Below, piece by piece: positions 37,606 through 50,250 of a stretch of DNA of 64,000 bases; within the stretch, counting starts at the first letter, position 1; the number at the start of each line of letters is the position of its first letter. Made by a program: the position numbers and the translations under genes. Where the stretch lies: assembly GCA_015501075.1 (NCBI GenBank), contig JADNYJ010000080.1:62001-126000 (forward strand). The letters run 5' to 3'. A model generated the notes under the pieces. The model had not been told where the DNA came from and made no database searches. It saw nothing but the letters and a program-made list of their open reading frames with translations. The stretch comes from Gymnopilus junonius (lineage: Eukaryota > Basidiomycota > Agaricomycetes > Agaricales > Galerinaceae).

Positions 37606-39562
37606 ATGACGGAGCTAGATGGGACGCTGGGAGCTGCGTTTCTGGGATGTTTGGCTGCAGCTATGTACGGTCTCGTCCTTTCTATCTTATTTGTTCGAAT
37701 TCCTGATATTTATGTTTTCAGTCTCTATGGCGTGACGAGCGTACAGACATTTCTGTATTTTCAAGGGCATTCAAGTCAGGATGGCCTCTTTTTCAAAATT
37801 GCGGTACGGCAGGTCTTCTGCCAAGCGTTCTCCAATGTTTTCTTATAATTTGTTCGTTTGTTTCAGATATTTGGATTATGGTATTGTCATACTTTGGCTC
37901 CATGAGGAGGTTTGAAGCTCAAGGGAAACGGTTAGGGCCGTGGACACCATACACATCGCTTTTACTGCCCACGGCATGTATTACTATCTCGTTACAAGTT
38001 TTGGGATGTTTGAAGTGCTCTTGGCACCTACCTGGTCAGCGAACTTTCATATCGAGACAAACTCAGTTAAACTTATTCCGGTTTTTAGGTCGCTTTTAGT
38101 GAGTAACGCCAACAACACAATCTATTCTATTTCGCCCCATTGACACTGAGTATGTAGGCCGGGGTATACCTCACAGTGAGTCTCATGCTACTGAGCCTCA
38201 GGACATTTCTTAAATATTTGTCCTTTGCAGAACATCAGCGATATTATCGTTAGATGGTCAGTTGATTTATCCATCCTTCAAATTTTCTAAATTGACAATA
38301 TCGTCTGGCGCAGTTTCTTTGCTATGCGTGTTTATTTATGTGCGTCGGCATGCGTTTACCTAGGACATGACTAATGCTCCTGTTCTTTCTCAGTGTGCGG
38401 CCGATCTCGGCCAATTTTGAGGGTCTTTCTACCTATGGTTATTGTGAGTTCCAAATATTTTACATCACCCATTCACTATTCTGAGTTGCAACAGATCGTC
38501 CTTGCTCTGATTGTTTTTAGTGGGTGACCATCCTTTTCATTCATCGAACTTATCTGACTAGTTGCACTGCGTCCAGTTAATGGAAATGGTTAGCCGCCGC
38601 CCACTGTCATTCGTGTTCTTCCATTAACTCTTTCATTTAATCATTACAGCCTTTGCTTCTAAAGGGTATGTGAGGTCGACTTCTGTGGAACAATGGGAGC
38701 TGATTACTTTAATTATAGTTTCGTACTCAAGACATTTGCCAAGTTGAACGACGTCTCGGTATGTTGAAATTCGGAATTCCGGGCACATGCTTACCTATCT
38801 GTACTTGGCAGTTCTTCCTATATACCAGCTTCGCGGCCGCTGTGGTTGCTGATACCCTCGTCGCCCTCTCATTATGCACATTACTTTTCAACAGCCGGAC
38901 AGGGATCAAGCGGTGTGTATCAAAATTTGCATGATCGTGACCTTCAGTGACGGATTGAAAACTGTAGAACGGACTCTGTTGTAACGGTTATCATGGCTTT
39001 CATCATCAACACTGGTGTGTTCCTATCCTCCTTCCGCTAGACCACTTGGACTAAGTCAATCTCGTCTCATCTAGGACTGCTGACAAGGTAGGCGACATCG
39101 GGCCTTACATGATTTCATATCTGAACTCCCGCCTCGACAGCGTCTGCGCAATGGGTTGCCTAGTTACTGTAAGTCATACATGCTCCATATCAGCACCGGC
39201 TCCATGCTCATCACAGTCATTCCCTCTAGTATGCAATTTGGCCGACAAAGTTTATCTTCATAGGATTATACTTCGCTTTGAGTAAATGTGAGATTGCCTC
39301 GTATCACACTTGCTTGTGACAGTTATATCTGGTGCTGATGGCTGTTTCAACAGTATATGTCAATTCGCTGCTCGCTTCCTTAAACGCAAGAGCGTCTCTG
39401 CGGATTAGAGACCAAGCTGACCCCACAAACTTTGAAGCTGCTGCGACGCCCATCGTTTTCCCCACTCGAATGACTAACACATCTGCTAGTACGGCCATGG
39501 GCGACAACGTGAAGGAAATGGATACCTTCCAGAACTCGGGATCATCTCGCTCCTCGTCATGA
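37606..39562 (+). CDS. DUF6534-like membrane protein, tandem copy 1
   Basis: Starts MTELDGTLGAAFLGCLAAAM and is split by many short introns. Recognised blocks: YGVTSVQTFLYFQGHSSQDG (second membrane segment region), DTIHIAFTAHGMYYYLVTSFG, VLLAPTWSANF, ISDIIVRW, and the C-terminal YVNSLLASLNARASLR followed by a Ser-rich tail ending GSSRSSS. The LD-TLGA start, the Q-TYLYF motif, DT-H...H..Y.Y and NS-LA-LNAR near the C-terminus define a seven-segment basidiomycete membrane family (DUF6534). Function unknown. Exon joins in the middle were not all resolved. The next gene is a tandem paralogue. Confidence 0.75.
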
Positions 39563-40267
39563 CCCTTCCATCATTGTCATCATTCATCATCATCATCTCC
39601 GAATCTCCGCATTTGCTGTATGTATTTTATTCTAGGCCCATGTCAGATAATTATTATATCAACAAAACTGTAATCTATTCATTTAGCCTCTATCTTCTAC
39701 ACTTATTGAAGCTGTGGGTCTGCATGGCAGCCTATATGGATGAATCTCCAGGACGGTACTGGAAGTACCGTCGCTCAAGCCTCCATTCGCTGCATACGGA
39801 TCTTAATGAAGGATCTTCAGCTGATTCATTGCAGGTGCAGACCGACATGTATTCCTGCACGTTTGAGCGTCCGTCGCCAGACATGTTGCTGATGCCACTT
39901 GGCCAGGAGTAGATGGGTAGCAGGGGCTACTTACGCTCAGCAGATACGGTACTGCTTCTTCCAATTCTAGCACCGAGGAAGCATCGGAAATTAGCAAACC
40001 CGGAAATAAATGCCAGCCGAGCTGCGTACCTGTGCGATTTGGCCCTTCTATCAACCTCATCACGGCTGTTCTCCATAGCCTGTCTGCTATAAGCCTTTTA
40101 GAACCTGTCGTGATTGACTCTGCGCTCGTGTATTGTTGCATAGACTGACTTTATACGCATGGCCCTTTCCTCAAATGAAACCGCTCCGGCGTGGTTATAA
40201 TCAGTGGCTCCAGCGTCCTGGCCTTCAGCTAAGGAATCTTTAAATCTCTTCTCGACGCCGTCCGACT
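39563..40267. other. Spacer between tandem DUF6534-like genes
   Basis: ORFs of 117 (plus) and 112 (minus) codons overlap here without any domain or splice-linked continuation. I do not call a gene. Confidence 0.4.
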
Positions 40268-42089
40268 ATGCCTGCACTTGATGGCACACTGGGCGCTGCT
40301 TATCTGGGAGTACTTTTCGGGGCGATGTGCGTACCGTCACTGCTTCGCTGTTAATGTGAGACTGAAATCTGCTCGCAGCCTATATGGCATAACTAGTGTT
40401 CAGACTTTTCTTTACTTCCACGATTCCAGAGACGATGGGCGCCTTCTCAAGCTCGTGGTTCGTCGACCAATGAAACATATCTCTTAGCTTCTCCACTGAC
40501 AGGTGACCTTTAGGTATTGTTCCTATGGTCAGTCCTATCAATCTCGAACGGTCCGACTTCCTGAGAAGTTTCTTTGGTTCAAGGCTTCTAGACACAATTC
40601 ACCTTGCCTTGATCTGCCATGGTCTGTATTTCTACATGGTCACGAACTTTGGCGATTTTGCAGTCCTTGCCTCGCCCACTTGGTATCTTAGTTTCCTATT
40701 TCCCCTTCTGCGTGTATTCCTGATGAAGGAACACATTGCCAGGACTCTCATAGCGCAAGTATATCTGACGGTTCGTTCTGGCCGATTTTCTTTCTGACAA
40801 GGACTGAACACAAGCAGACCATCAGTGACTTGATTGTCCGAGGGCAAGACATATTTATGCACTTTCAACTCGAGCTAGAGCTTACATGACGCTCCCGCAG
40901 ATTCTTCTGTAGACGGGTATTTATCTGTGAGTATTTTATATCGCCAATCATTGACTACTGACTGGCCATCCAACAGTATGCTCCCGTCGTAAAGTACTAG
41001 CTTGGGTGCTACCCACCATAATAGTATGTATGCCATGTTTTTGTTTGCCCAGCGTCCCTTACGTTGCCTTAGATTATGCTATCCCTTACTGTTGCAGGTG
41101 GGTTGTCTAATTTGTCGATGGGCCTTTCTTTAATTCTTATGATAAATACCCCAGCATGTGGATGTGGTAAGGTCTTTGGACAGCTACTTGTCTGCTATTG
41201 TTAACGATCACCCTGTTTTGTTACTCTAGGTTTCGCATCGAGATCGTGCGTTTTCTTTCACTGATCCTTCGCTGGTCCATGAATCCACCTTTGTATTAGA
41301 TTCGTCCTCAAGACGTACAAGAAAATGAGTGAGGCAGCGGTAGGTCCTTCATTTTATGGAGCTTCTGAAATTGTGCCGACATTACTTTCGTAGGCGATGC
41401 TGTATGTGAGCCTCGGTCTCGCTGTTGCAGCCGGTGGTATCATCGCTGCCTCTCTTTGTACTCTTCTTCTGCAGAGTCGAACAGGGTTCAAGAGGTGAAA
41501 ATCCTTGACAATATATGTAACATGAAGATTAATATTCTCCAAGAACGGATTCGATTCTGAGCTTCCTAATGGCCTTCAGTATCAACACTGGTATGGATTT
41601 TCTATCTAGCTCGCAACCTTTCTTAAGAGTCTAATCCACTTAGGTCTGTTAACAAGGTAACAGACTGCCTGCGCCAATCATTTATTATTTATTGACGGTT
41701 ATGTTTTGTAACAGTGTCTGCGCTATCGCCTGCTTTGTCACGGTGAGCACCATGCTCAAGTACGAAACTTCACCTATCCTGACTGTCCATCTTAGTACGC
41801 CTTATGGCCTCAGCGTTTCATATTCATGGGGATTTACTTCGCGTTGAGCAAGTGTACGCGATGTAGTCTGCGTCTTTTGCCTTCTAGGCTAATCCACTCT
41901 GTAGTATATGTCAATGCTCTTCTGGCGTCTTTAAATACCAGGAGCAGCCTTCGGAATCAAAGCTACGGCATGTCGACAATCTCTCAAAGCGTATCAATGC
42001 CAATTGCATTTCCTACCAGCCACAACACGATAGCAACATCCTCGATAGTGAGCGAGAGCAAATCGTATTCAAACCGTGAAGGAAGTTGA
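40268..42089 (+). CDS. DUF6534-like membrane protein, tandem copy 2
   Basis: The start MPALDGTLGAAYLGVLFGAM parallels copy 1 almost residue for residue. Further blocks: YGITSVQTFLYFHDSRDDGR, LLDTIHLALICHGLYFYMVT, FAVLASPTWYL, the basic loop SRRKVLAWVLPTII, and YVNALLASLNTRSSLRNQS near the end. It stops at 42089 after a Ser-rich tail. Intron positions seem conserved between the copies (first intron after the GAM / AAM codon). The copies are well diverged, so the tandem duplication is not recent. Some middle exons were not resolved, and I cannot exclude a lesion there. Confidence 0.72.
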
Positions 42090-43341
42090 ATTCGTGGAAA
42101 ACTTTCTTTGAATACTCGTGACTTCGTACTACATCGGCACTTCGGCCATTAGCTTTTTTTCGCTTGTACAAGCTAAAAAAAGGTAATAAAAGGGACGAAA
42201 AGCTGGCCATCAGAATCCGGGCCTGGATTGCCGAAAAGCGCGGACTTTGTATCAAATGTTCAGGAAGGCCAGAGCTGAAGAGGACCACGAAATCGATTTT
42301 CTGTATCACGAATCGCGGCACAGGATGCGAATCAATGCAAAAATTTGCCATTACTGATCATACGACGTACTAAATTTTCGAAGAATTGGCCAAAAAAGCG
42401 GAAAAGCTAAAAAGTAAATGGCTGACTTGCTGATGTATTGGCTTGACATAACTTAGGATAGATTAAATACATCCTGATAATCGCTGGTATCTAGGGATCT
42501 GAACCTGATACGTCTGCTGGAATCTTCCCCTGGTCTGAAGGGGTCTCTAAATCAGGCTGGGTGGCTGAGATACCATTCCTGTTAGCCGGCAATTCTTCTT
42601 GATTGGCATCGGGGATACCTCCCGTTGCGACTCAGTGGGACACCTGTATAGTACTCGTATAAGCCTGTAGAACGCAGCCACCGCCACATACTCATACCCA
42701 CATAATTGGAAGAAGACAGCAAGGGACTGCGTAAAGTTATTATATAAACCGCAATCTGGAAGAACGGACAACTCACTGCGAGCACAGGGATGTACCATTT
42801 TCTGTCCGACACTGCGGATGAGATTACAATGAGAGCGATGAGGCAAACCACAGTTTAGGCCCTGTAAATTTTCAAGTCATTCATGGCGGTACAGGAGCTA
42901 CATTTACTTTACGACTTTCCTTGCCTGCGGGTACTTGCTCTCTCTCCTGCAACAATAGGGCCAGATTACTCCATCCTTGCCAATGGACGTCAGGAAATTG
43001 TGGAAACACTATCTGGAAGTTGTCAAAATCTCCTTCGCGCATTGATATGGTTCAGGAGCAACTAAACGTTCCCCGCGACGAGCTCAAGTATCAAAGATGG
43101 GAAAGAGGAAGGATGGAGCCAATATTTGTTTCTGTGGCTGAAGCTCGTATTGCCAGATTTTATTAGCACAATGTCTGGTCACACGCCCCATGAAACACGA
43201 TCGTAATAATTTGGAGGGTTTTTTGAACTGCTCTTTACGCCTAGTCATCTACAAGCTAGGGTTGGTTTACAGTACAAATCGGACATGTGTACGAGCACAA
43301 CTCGCTTTGAATATTGTTACGAATCACGTATGTGCTATTTG
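42090..43341. other. Intergenic; possible membrane-protein remnant on minus strand
   Basis: At 42580-42850 the minus strand encodes hydrophobic segments (LIALIVISSAVSDRKWYIPV, then FFQLCGYEYVAVAAFY after a plausible 57-bp intron). This could be a fragment of a DUF6534-type gene, but no start or conserved motif is present. The remainder is empty. Confidence 0.3.
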
Positions 43342-44916
43342 CTATATAATTAATTCTTCTATAGATCCGCTCCCACAGATATATTCCCTTCGGAATCCGT
43401 CAAACAACAGAACTACCTTCAAACCAAAAAATTCCTCAAGACAGCGCATATCCAATCCAATACCAAATTCCGCAACACGAACATGCAACTCCAATACTTG
43501 ACGCCCTGTCGCAATCCTCGAGGCGAGAAATGCTTGAATGCAGACGACATCAATTTCAGTGGAGCAAGCGATGAAGTGAATGATGTCGACTGATGGGAAG
43601 GCGATATCCAGAACTTCTTGTGGGAGTGTCAAAAGAAATTGGATGGTTTCGGTGGACGTTTCGAATTCGCGGGCAAAAGAGAACGATGAGAGGAATTCAA
43701 TCATTTCTGGGTCGAATGAGGATATGCCAGACGTTTCCTCAATGAAAAGAGATATTTTCTCGACACCGTGGAAAGTAAGGGCCGTCAAGGTGCCAAGAAG
43801 AACCTGCGTGTAATTTACTGGAACATCTAGGACGGAGGCCAGGGCGAGGTAGTATACACACGATATCTTGGAAGGAAGGAGAGCTTGGAATTCGAAAGAG
43901 CGCTCATGCAGACTCAGAGACACGGAGGTAGCGCCGCTGATGTCGCAATAAGTGGAATACATCTGAAGGATCTGACTGGCCGCTGACAAGGCGTGTGTAT
44001 CAAACATGAAACCATCATCAGCGACTACCACGAATGACACGGCGCAATTGGATGCAGGGGCTAAATGAGTGATCAACTCCATGTATGGCACAATATTTCT
44101 ATAGGTGCCAATGTCGACGACCTTGAGCGATGCGCAAGTAACTTGAGGGAGAATTACCCCGTCACCCGCCATGGTGATAGCGTCACAATTGTCCCGTAAA
44201 ACTTCCAAGCAATGCATTTGTGAAAGTGCAGAGAGAAGTTCGTCCACTGGCAGAGGTCCGTTCAACGAAAGATCACGGATTTGGGAGCACCAAGGAGCTG
44301 TTAAAACGGGTTTGATTCCAGGGGCGTAGAAAGTATGCAACAATGGTGCGTGATCGTTGAAAAGTGCCAGGCGACTAGGTCGCGAAATGTATAGCGGTTT
44401 ACGGTCCATGTTAAACCTATCAAGGGGGGGAAAGAATCTAAATATCTCCATCGCGTTCGCTGGGCGTGCCAAGATTGCCCAAATGCGGTCTTCGAATGCC
44501 CTCCAATTGATATAACTAAAACGAATGTCAAGGTAGCGAATCCTTTCCCAATACTCTTCAAGGAAAGACACGATGAGCTCAGTGTTTCCATCGTCCACAC
44601 CTTGCTTATGTCCGACGACGGATAGAGGGGAATCACAAGCTCTGCTTATGATTTCCTTCATCCACTCCTCATCTTGAAGAATATTCAAATTAATGACGCT
44701 GGCCCACAGAGAAGGGAGTGAGAGAACGAGGTTCCTCCATTTGGAGCAAACGTGTGAGCTGGAGATGAGGGTTTTCAGGGCGGGAGTCTTGTCTTCTACT
44801 TCATTCTGCGAGATGTCGGCGTTGTGCCGGAATATTGCCCACAATAAATCGCTGTAAAGCTTTGAGATCGGAGAATAGGACGTAGGAGCGATAAGATCTA
44901 GCTGCGTTTCATCCAT
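43342..44916 (-). CDS. F-box protein, intronless
   Basis: One frame of 524 residues. The F-box-like part lies at about residues 15-75: PISKLYSDLLWAIFRHN, then LISSSHVCSKWRNLVLSLPS and LWASVINL. The H-VC-RWR-LVLS-PSLWA arrangement is the most common F-box subtype in Agaricomycetes. The rest is an irregular leucine-rich region with an Ile/Leu-rich end (GSGSIEELII). A GTTATATG sequence near 44953-44960 (minus strand) is a weak TATA candidate. No lesion. Confidence 0.85.
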   Translation of the reverse strand: MDETQLDLIAPTSYSPISKLYSDLLWAIFRHNADISQNEVEDKTPALKTLISSSHVCSKWRNLVLSLPSLWASVINLNILQDEEWMKEIISRACDSPLSVVGHKQGVDDGNTELIVSFLEEYWERIRYLDIRFSYINWRAFEDRIWAILARPANAMEIFRFFPPLDRFNMDRKPLYISRPSRLALFNDHAPLLHTFYAPGIKPVLTAPWCSQIRDLSLNGPLPVDELLSALSQMHCLEVLRDNCDAITMAGDGVILPQVTCASLKVVDIGTYRNIVPYMELITHLAPASNCAVSFVVVADDGFMFDTHALSAASQILQMYSTYCDISGATSVSLSLHERSFEFQALLPSKISCVYYLALASVLDVPVNYTQVLLGTLTALTFHGVEKISLFIEETSGISSFDPEMIEFLSSFSFAREFETSTETIQFLLTLPQEVLDIAFPSVDIIHFIACSTEIDVVCIQAFLASRIATGRQVLELHVRVAEFGIGLDMRCLEEFFGLKVVLLFDGFRREYICGSGSIEELII

Positions 44917-46691
44917 GGTGGGGTGAGAGGAGCAAACGTAGAGCTAGTGAAACATATAACGGGCTTACAGTCTATGTGAGTCAAGTTACATGGTTACTAG
45001 GTCGAGTGACATCTTACAAGTTAGGGTATCCTGGGTTAAGGAGAAAGGTTACGGCACGTGACCATATAACGCGGCGCGTCGATTTTAGGTCCAACAGCCT
45101 AGACGAGAAATCAGTGAAGGAAAATGAACGCTGAAGACAGGCAAAAGTATATCAGAAAGGTGTTTTACATTCAAGAGATGTTCAGTGGTAAAAACATATC
45201 GCGTACCTGCGACGAACAACGATCTGTAGCTTGAAGTCGTGAAATGAGGAGTACCAATTATGGCTGCACAGGCTGTTGTCCGACATGACCTAGGACACTG
45301 CCATTATTTTCGTTTCGACAACATCTTAATCAAAGTTTTTTACGTAGTCTTATCTCTTTACTTCAAGAACTAAACATTGCGTTACTTCGCCCCAGTAAGT
45401 TCTGCTACACTCGCCATAACTTTTGCCTTTCTTTCGAGACATCGGACTGATTCTTCGATCCCCGAAGGCAGCAGATTAACCAAAGATACGAAAACACCGA
45501 CAAGCCACTTGCTTGAGAATTTTCAGTGACACGGGTGTAATGTTCGTGGAAAGAGAAGACGACGCGACGAGTACCACTGGGTACTTGAACCTGAGTCCCG
45601 GTGGGAATAGGCAGGCCCAGTTGGGCGTGCGCGTTGGCTGGCTGTCATGGAAGGATCAACCTCTTTAGAAGCCCTGAGTTAAATGTCCGAAGGGAAGGAG
45701 GATAAGGGGAGTAAAACTTGTACGATGGTGCATAACGACAACGGAGGGCAACGTTGGATCAACGCACACAGGAAACCCCTAACCCTAGGCTAAAAATTTC
45801 CTCTAACTCAGACCGCCATCACCCAAGAGACTAGAGTCGCCTCTGCATATCTAGGCTTATAATCTGCCAAGGAGGAGTGCTCTTCTTCAGTTCTGCGTCA
45901 ATGGGAAACGACTGCGGAGGAAACACGATGGGGCTCGTGGAGAGAGCGAACATTTGGTAAACGGTATGTTTATTCTGGGCGTGCTCAGCTTCTACTTCTC
46001 ACATGCGATTCATTTAGACGTGGCGTGGGCAGAGTAAGTACAACATCATACTACACCTATGAAATCAAAGGAGCGATGATGGCTGAGCTCGGTCGCTTTG
46101 CAGAGAGATCGTCCAATGAATATCCGTCAAGAGCCAACCAAAAAGCAACACAACCAAGGTTAATAGGACAGCACTTTCATTTTCATTTGTCCATGGCGGA
46201 AGCGATGCACATGGTTCTATCTAGTGCATTTATAGCGTCCTCACTAATAATAAAACCGGTTCCAGATCAACTTTATTGATTGGACGATAGTCTTTTGCAC
46301 GAAAGGCTTGAGGATGTTTTTATTCAGGAAGACCCGATATTTGTCATATCCTACCTTCTGCTTTGCATTCCCCAGTACGGGGTCGGTCGTTGATCACTGG
46401 CTCGTGTGTTTGCCAGTGATTGAAGCACTCCGTACAGTACCTTAGCTTCAGGTGAGGGACACAAAGACCAAGTACGGATATACCTCGGAACTAATACGCA
46501 AGTACTCAGTCTGAGATTTGTAAAGAAGTTTCCACGAAGCGATCTGCGCTATCTCAAGATACTACCCATTCTCATAAGTCGTCACGAGTCTGGTAATATT
46601 ATTTATATTTTAGTTTGACCAACTCGTTTCTCAACTCTTCTCTCTGTCCTTTCCTTACTCACAGACCTATTCGCGAATTCCTGTCGTCAAT
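44917..46691. other. 1.8-kb intergenic region
   Basis: Divergent promoters of the F-box gene and the oxygenase gene. CACGTGACC lies near 45055. The 84-codon ORF at 46025 has no recognisable content. A single CCCCTAACCCTA near 45777 is too short to be telomeric. Confidence 0.4.
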
Positions 46692-48148
46692 ATGCCCAGT
46701 AAAGTTCCTCCTTGGCCAGAAGATGTTCCTACCCACCCATTAGTTGTTGTTGACTACCAACTCCTGAAGAAACGAGACCCAACGGAAGTCGAAAGATTGT
46801 GGGAAGCTGCGACGAAGCTTGGGGTTTCTGGTAGTATGTCACGTTTTTCTCGTCGTGCTCTATATTTTATATGCTAACAATTGATCTCATCTATTCTAGT
46901 TTTGAAGAATCATGAAAGCGACGCACTGGCTGAAGACATGTTCGATCTTGGCGCAGAAAGTCATGTCATTACCGTTGGAAGAAAAGATGAAGTACGAGCA
47001 AGGAAATGAAGGGATTTCGTTCGGGTAAACTTGATAGTATTCTCTAAACAAGTCCGATTTCACTGACCAGAGACACCTTTTACAGGTACAAAAAGACAGG
47101 CGCCTATGTCATCACCGCCCGACGGCGAATTGGATACGACGGAGGTTCTTAATATTGCGAAGGACGATGTCTTGTCGTGGCCGCAGCTTGTGCGACGAAC
47201 CTCCGAGCATTCGTACCCTCTTCCAGTGCTTTCTCAGATGGAACACACAGTACGACCTTTCGTATTGAAGTCGTTGGAAGTCAACAACGCCATTATCGAT
47301 ATCTTCAATGACAAACTTGGGTTGAGGAAGGGAAAGTTAATGGAGATGCATTTGGCGAATGAACTGAGCGGCTGTGAAGCGAGGATTTTAAGGAACAGTG
47401 CGACTTTGAGTACGATGAAGCTGGCGATTGGAAGCCACACTGACTTTGGATCGTTGGTAAGTCAGGCTTCACAGTTTGTTAGATACTGTATCTGCAATTC
47501 TGACCATTCTATCACAGTCGATACTCCATAACCGCCAAGGAGGTTTACAGGTCCTCCCTCCTGGATCTGAGACGTGGCAGTACGTCAAGGTTTATTTTCG
47601 TTTTCTACCGCTATTTCGTAACGTCGCGCTAACTCTACATTCTTTAGCCCATTCCATACCATTCAATCTGCAATGTAGGCGATGCACTCTCCATCTTGAG
47701 CGGCGGAATTCTGCGATCCAATCTCCACAGAGTCCTGTTCGTCTTTTTCCTGCTCTCTCCATCGAGAACGCTAACAGTCTCTAAAGGCCTCCACCATCTT
47801 CGCAAGCCAATAGCGAACGGTGGTCGCTCGTATTCTTTTCTCGCCCATCGAATACAACCATCTTGCGGGCTTTGGTGGATGACAGTCCTGTTATAGCTGA
47901 AGCATTGGACAAAAAGGACGTAGATTCCAAGAAGATGTTCGATACTGGGGCCACGGCCCAAGAGTGGTGCGAAAGGAGAGTCAGGAACCGGCGATTCGCA
48001 AATAATACCCAGGTAAATAGATTCGCCAAGTTCACAGCGTCAATTGATCTTTTAATAACGTTTGAAGGGTCTGGATAATTGGAAGGCTAGTCGTGGGACT
48101 GAAAGTGTTGATTTGGCATCGTTCAGATCAACAACAGTGAAATCATAA
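46692..48148 (+). CDS. 2-oxoglutarate/Fe(II) oxygenase (IPNS-like), two apparent frameshifts
   Basis: The family layout of isopenicillin-N-synthase-like 2OG-Fe(II) oxygenases is complete: PTHPLVVVDYQLLKKRDPTE; LKNHESDALAEDMFDLGAES; KMKYEQGNEGISFGYKKTG; DGELDTTEVLNIAKDD; the first two iron ligands in AIGSHTDFGSL (H-x-D); LHNRQGGLQVLPPGSETWQY; PIPYHSICNVGDALSILSGG with ILRSNLHR (third ligand His and the downstream Arg for 2-oxoglutarate); and RWSLVFFSRPSN. It ends DLASFRSTTVKS after a last intron near 48013-48070. An extra G near 46977 and an extra C near 47120 are needed to explain frame changes, each within an otherwise perfect family match. The gene may be a very young pseudogene, or the two bases may be sequencing errors. 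Substrate unknown. Confidence 0.8.
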
Positions 48149-48685
48149 CGCTACAGTCCAGTTTGACTGTTGTCATGTTGTCGTAAATATTCTATTTCGC
48201 CCCCTTCCACATACGAAGCCTGATTTTTTTACAGGAAATGTTTGTTATGTAGTAGTAAAATGATGTATCATTCGAAAAGATGCTGTTGTACTGTCCAGTA
48301 TATTTACGCAGAACGTTGCTGCAATGGATTTTCCGAGTCATTCTGAGTCTTTGAGGGTGAAGATAAGCTAACTACCTCCTTGTCGTCAGCCCTGATAATG
48401 CATTGTCTCCAGCGCATCTGGTTCTTGTTCTGCCGAGAGAGAGTCACTTAAGGCCCACGGAAAATATCCGGAACAGCCAACATCAAAGAAGCAGGATACG
48501 ACAATAGACGGGGAGTGCCCTCTGCATGACAACTGAACATGTACGTTTCGGGGATCATTTCCAAAAATGGCTATTATTCTACAAAGAAGCGAACGCTATT
48601 ATGGCCCTTAAGGCCTTGTCTCAGGGCGGGCCATTGGTCGGAATATAAATAATGTAAGTTGAGTAAGTTTGTCCCTTTCCCAGAG
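48149..48685. other. Intergenic with TATA box of the next gene
   Basis: No gene. AT-rich 3' flank of the oxygenase gene and promoter of the F-box gene at 48686. Confidence 0.45.
48642..48650 (+). promoter_or_regulatory. TATA box
   Basis: AATATAAAT, 36 bp before the ATG at 48686. The spacing implies a very short 5' leader. Confidence 0.45.
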
Positions 48686-50250
48686 ATGATTCCCTCTCCA
48701 CGCTCTCCCCGTCCCTCGTCCTCTAAGAGACTTCGAGGCGGTACAAGTCTGTAAGCCATATCTCACCATTTATGAACTTCGTCACACTTAGCTTCTTCGG
48801 ATTGTCTTTTTCACATAGTAGGGCCTCTGCTTCCGGAACCAACGCGCCTACTCTTGCCACTATCGTTGATCTTCCTGCCGAACTTTTGACCCGTGTGTTC
48901 GAGATCTGCTTGGACGAGCATGATGAGCCCGTGGAACCACACGAGATGACATTCCCTTTCATCCTCTTGAAAATCTGCAAGCGCTGGAAGACCGTTGCCC
49001 TAGACTCTCACTGGCTTTGGAATAATGTTTTCGTGCCGGAATATTCTCCAAAAGAAGATAACGACTCTATGTGCAAATTTATTTCGACCTGGCTCTCGCT
49101 TTCTGGTGCTCTCCCGTTGGACATTGTTCATCGTCAACCTGGGCGACTCTCGAAAGGGTCCAACGTCAAGGAGGCTGCTCCTTACGCTGGACAGATGCTC
49201 CGACTTGTTCTTGCGCATGAACAGCGTCTGAAACTGTTGGAATTGGTGATCGACGATTACCTATTCAACGACCTCCATCCCTACCTCCAAAAATCGGCCA
49301 AAATATTGGGCGGACCAGTCATGGGTACAAATATAGTTGAGCTCACTATTGAGCTGCATGATTCCTTCGGCTCGGTTCAACCCCAGCAAGTTGAAGACCT
49401 CTTCAACTGGATCTCGAGCCTACCGCAGCTGATGGAACTCGATTTGCGTGACAAGGATGATACTCTTACATTGAAAAATGTTCCTTTTGAGCGCCTGGGG
49501 AACACATTAACTCTCAAGCGAACCGCGATGTCATTCGACCAAGTGTTAGATGTCATTCGTCGTTGCGTCTTGGTGACTAACCTTATTCTCGATATCGATG
49601 AAGAGGGCGAAGACATCGACGAGGTGAATCCGGAAGATCACTACACGCTTCCTAATCTATGCAGTATCGCACTAGAGGACGTAAACGGAGCGCTCGTTGC
49701 GCTCACATACCTTACTTTACCCAATTTAATGCACCTTCGCATTTCAGGGCTTGCTGAGGATCCTGAGAGATGCGAGGTCCTCCAGGAGTTCCTGGAACGA
49801 TCAGAGTGTCCCTTGAAGATACTGTCCATCTACGACGACGAGCTTTCACCAGAGGACGCCCTGGAGGTGTTCATGCTCCCAGCTATACGTCAAATTCCGG
49901 AAGTCATCTTCACCACTAATGAGGGGGACGCCCACGCGTTTATACTCTACATGGGACGTCTCAAGCACAAGATTAATGCTGTGAATAGTGCCATGTCTCT
50001 AACCGACACCTCTCCTGTCGGTTCGCAGCCAGGTCCTGTTAGTGTGCCCCCTTTCATGGTGGGTCCAGATAGAACAGAGAATGAAGATGAATATCCTGGA
50101 TCCTTTTGGTTTGGGCGAAAAACATTGAGTAAATGGGGAAAGGAAAACAATCTGGTTTCGTATCAAGATTCAAGGTTCGAATGTAGCACGTTTTTCCTTG
50201 AGAAATTCGGTAATGCAGGGGTTAGGCAGATAGATTTACATAGTAAATAA
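48686..50250 (+). CDS. F-box protein
   Basis: Exon 1 48686-48750 (MIPSPRSPRPSSSKRLRGG) joins exon 2 from 48819 in phase, through a GTAAGC...CATAG intron. This is preferred to the ATG at 48772, which lies inside that intron. The F-box is at about residues 35-90: IVDLPAELLTRVFEICLDEH, then FILLKICKRWKTVALDSHWL and WNNVFVPEY. An LRR-like region follows, with LMELDLRDKDDTLTLKNVP. Acidic low-complexity DEEGEDIDEVNPED occurs near the middle. It ends GVRQIDLHSK. No lesion. Confidence 0.82.

Noticed and set aside
42163..42192. Hairpin with poly-T and poly-A arms resembling a terminator
   Set aside because: Short low-complexity stem in a eukaryotic intergenic region; intrinsic terminators do not apply.
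45770..45790. CCCCTAACCCTA resembling telomere repeat
   Set aside because: Only about two units; no array and no subtelomeric features.
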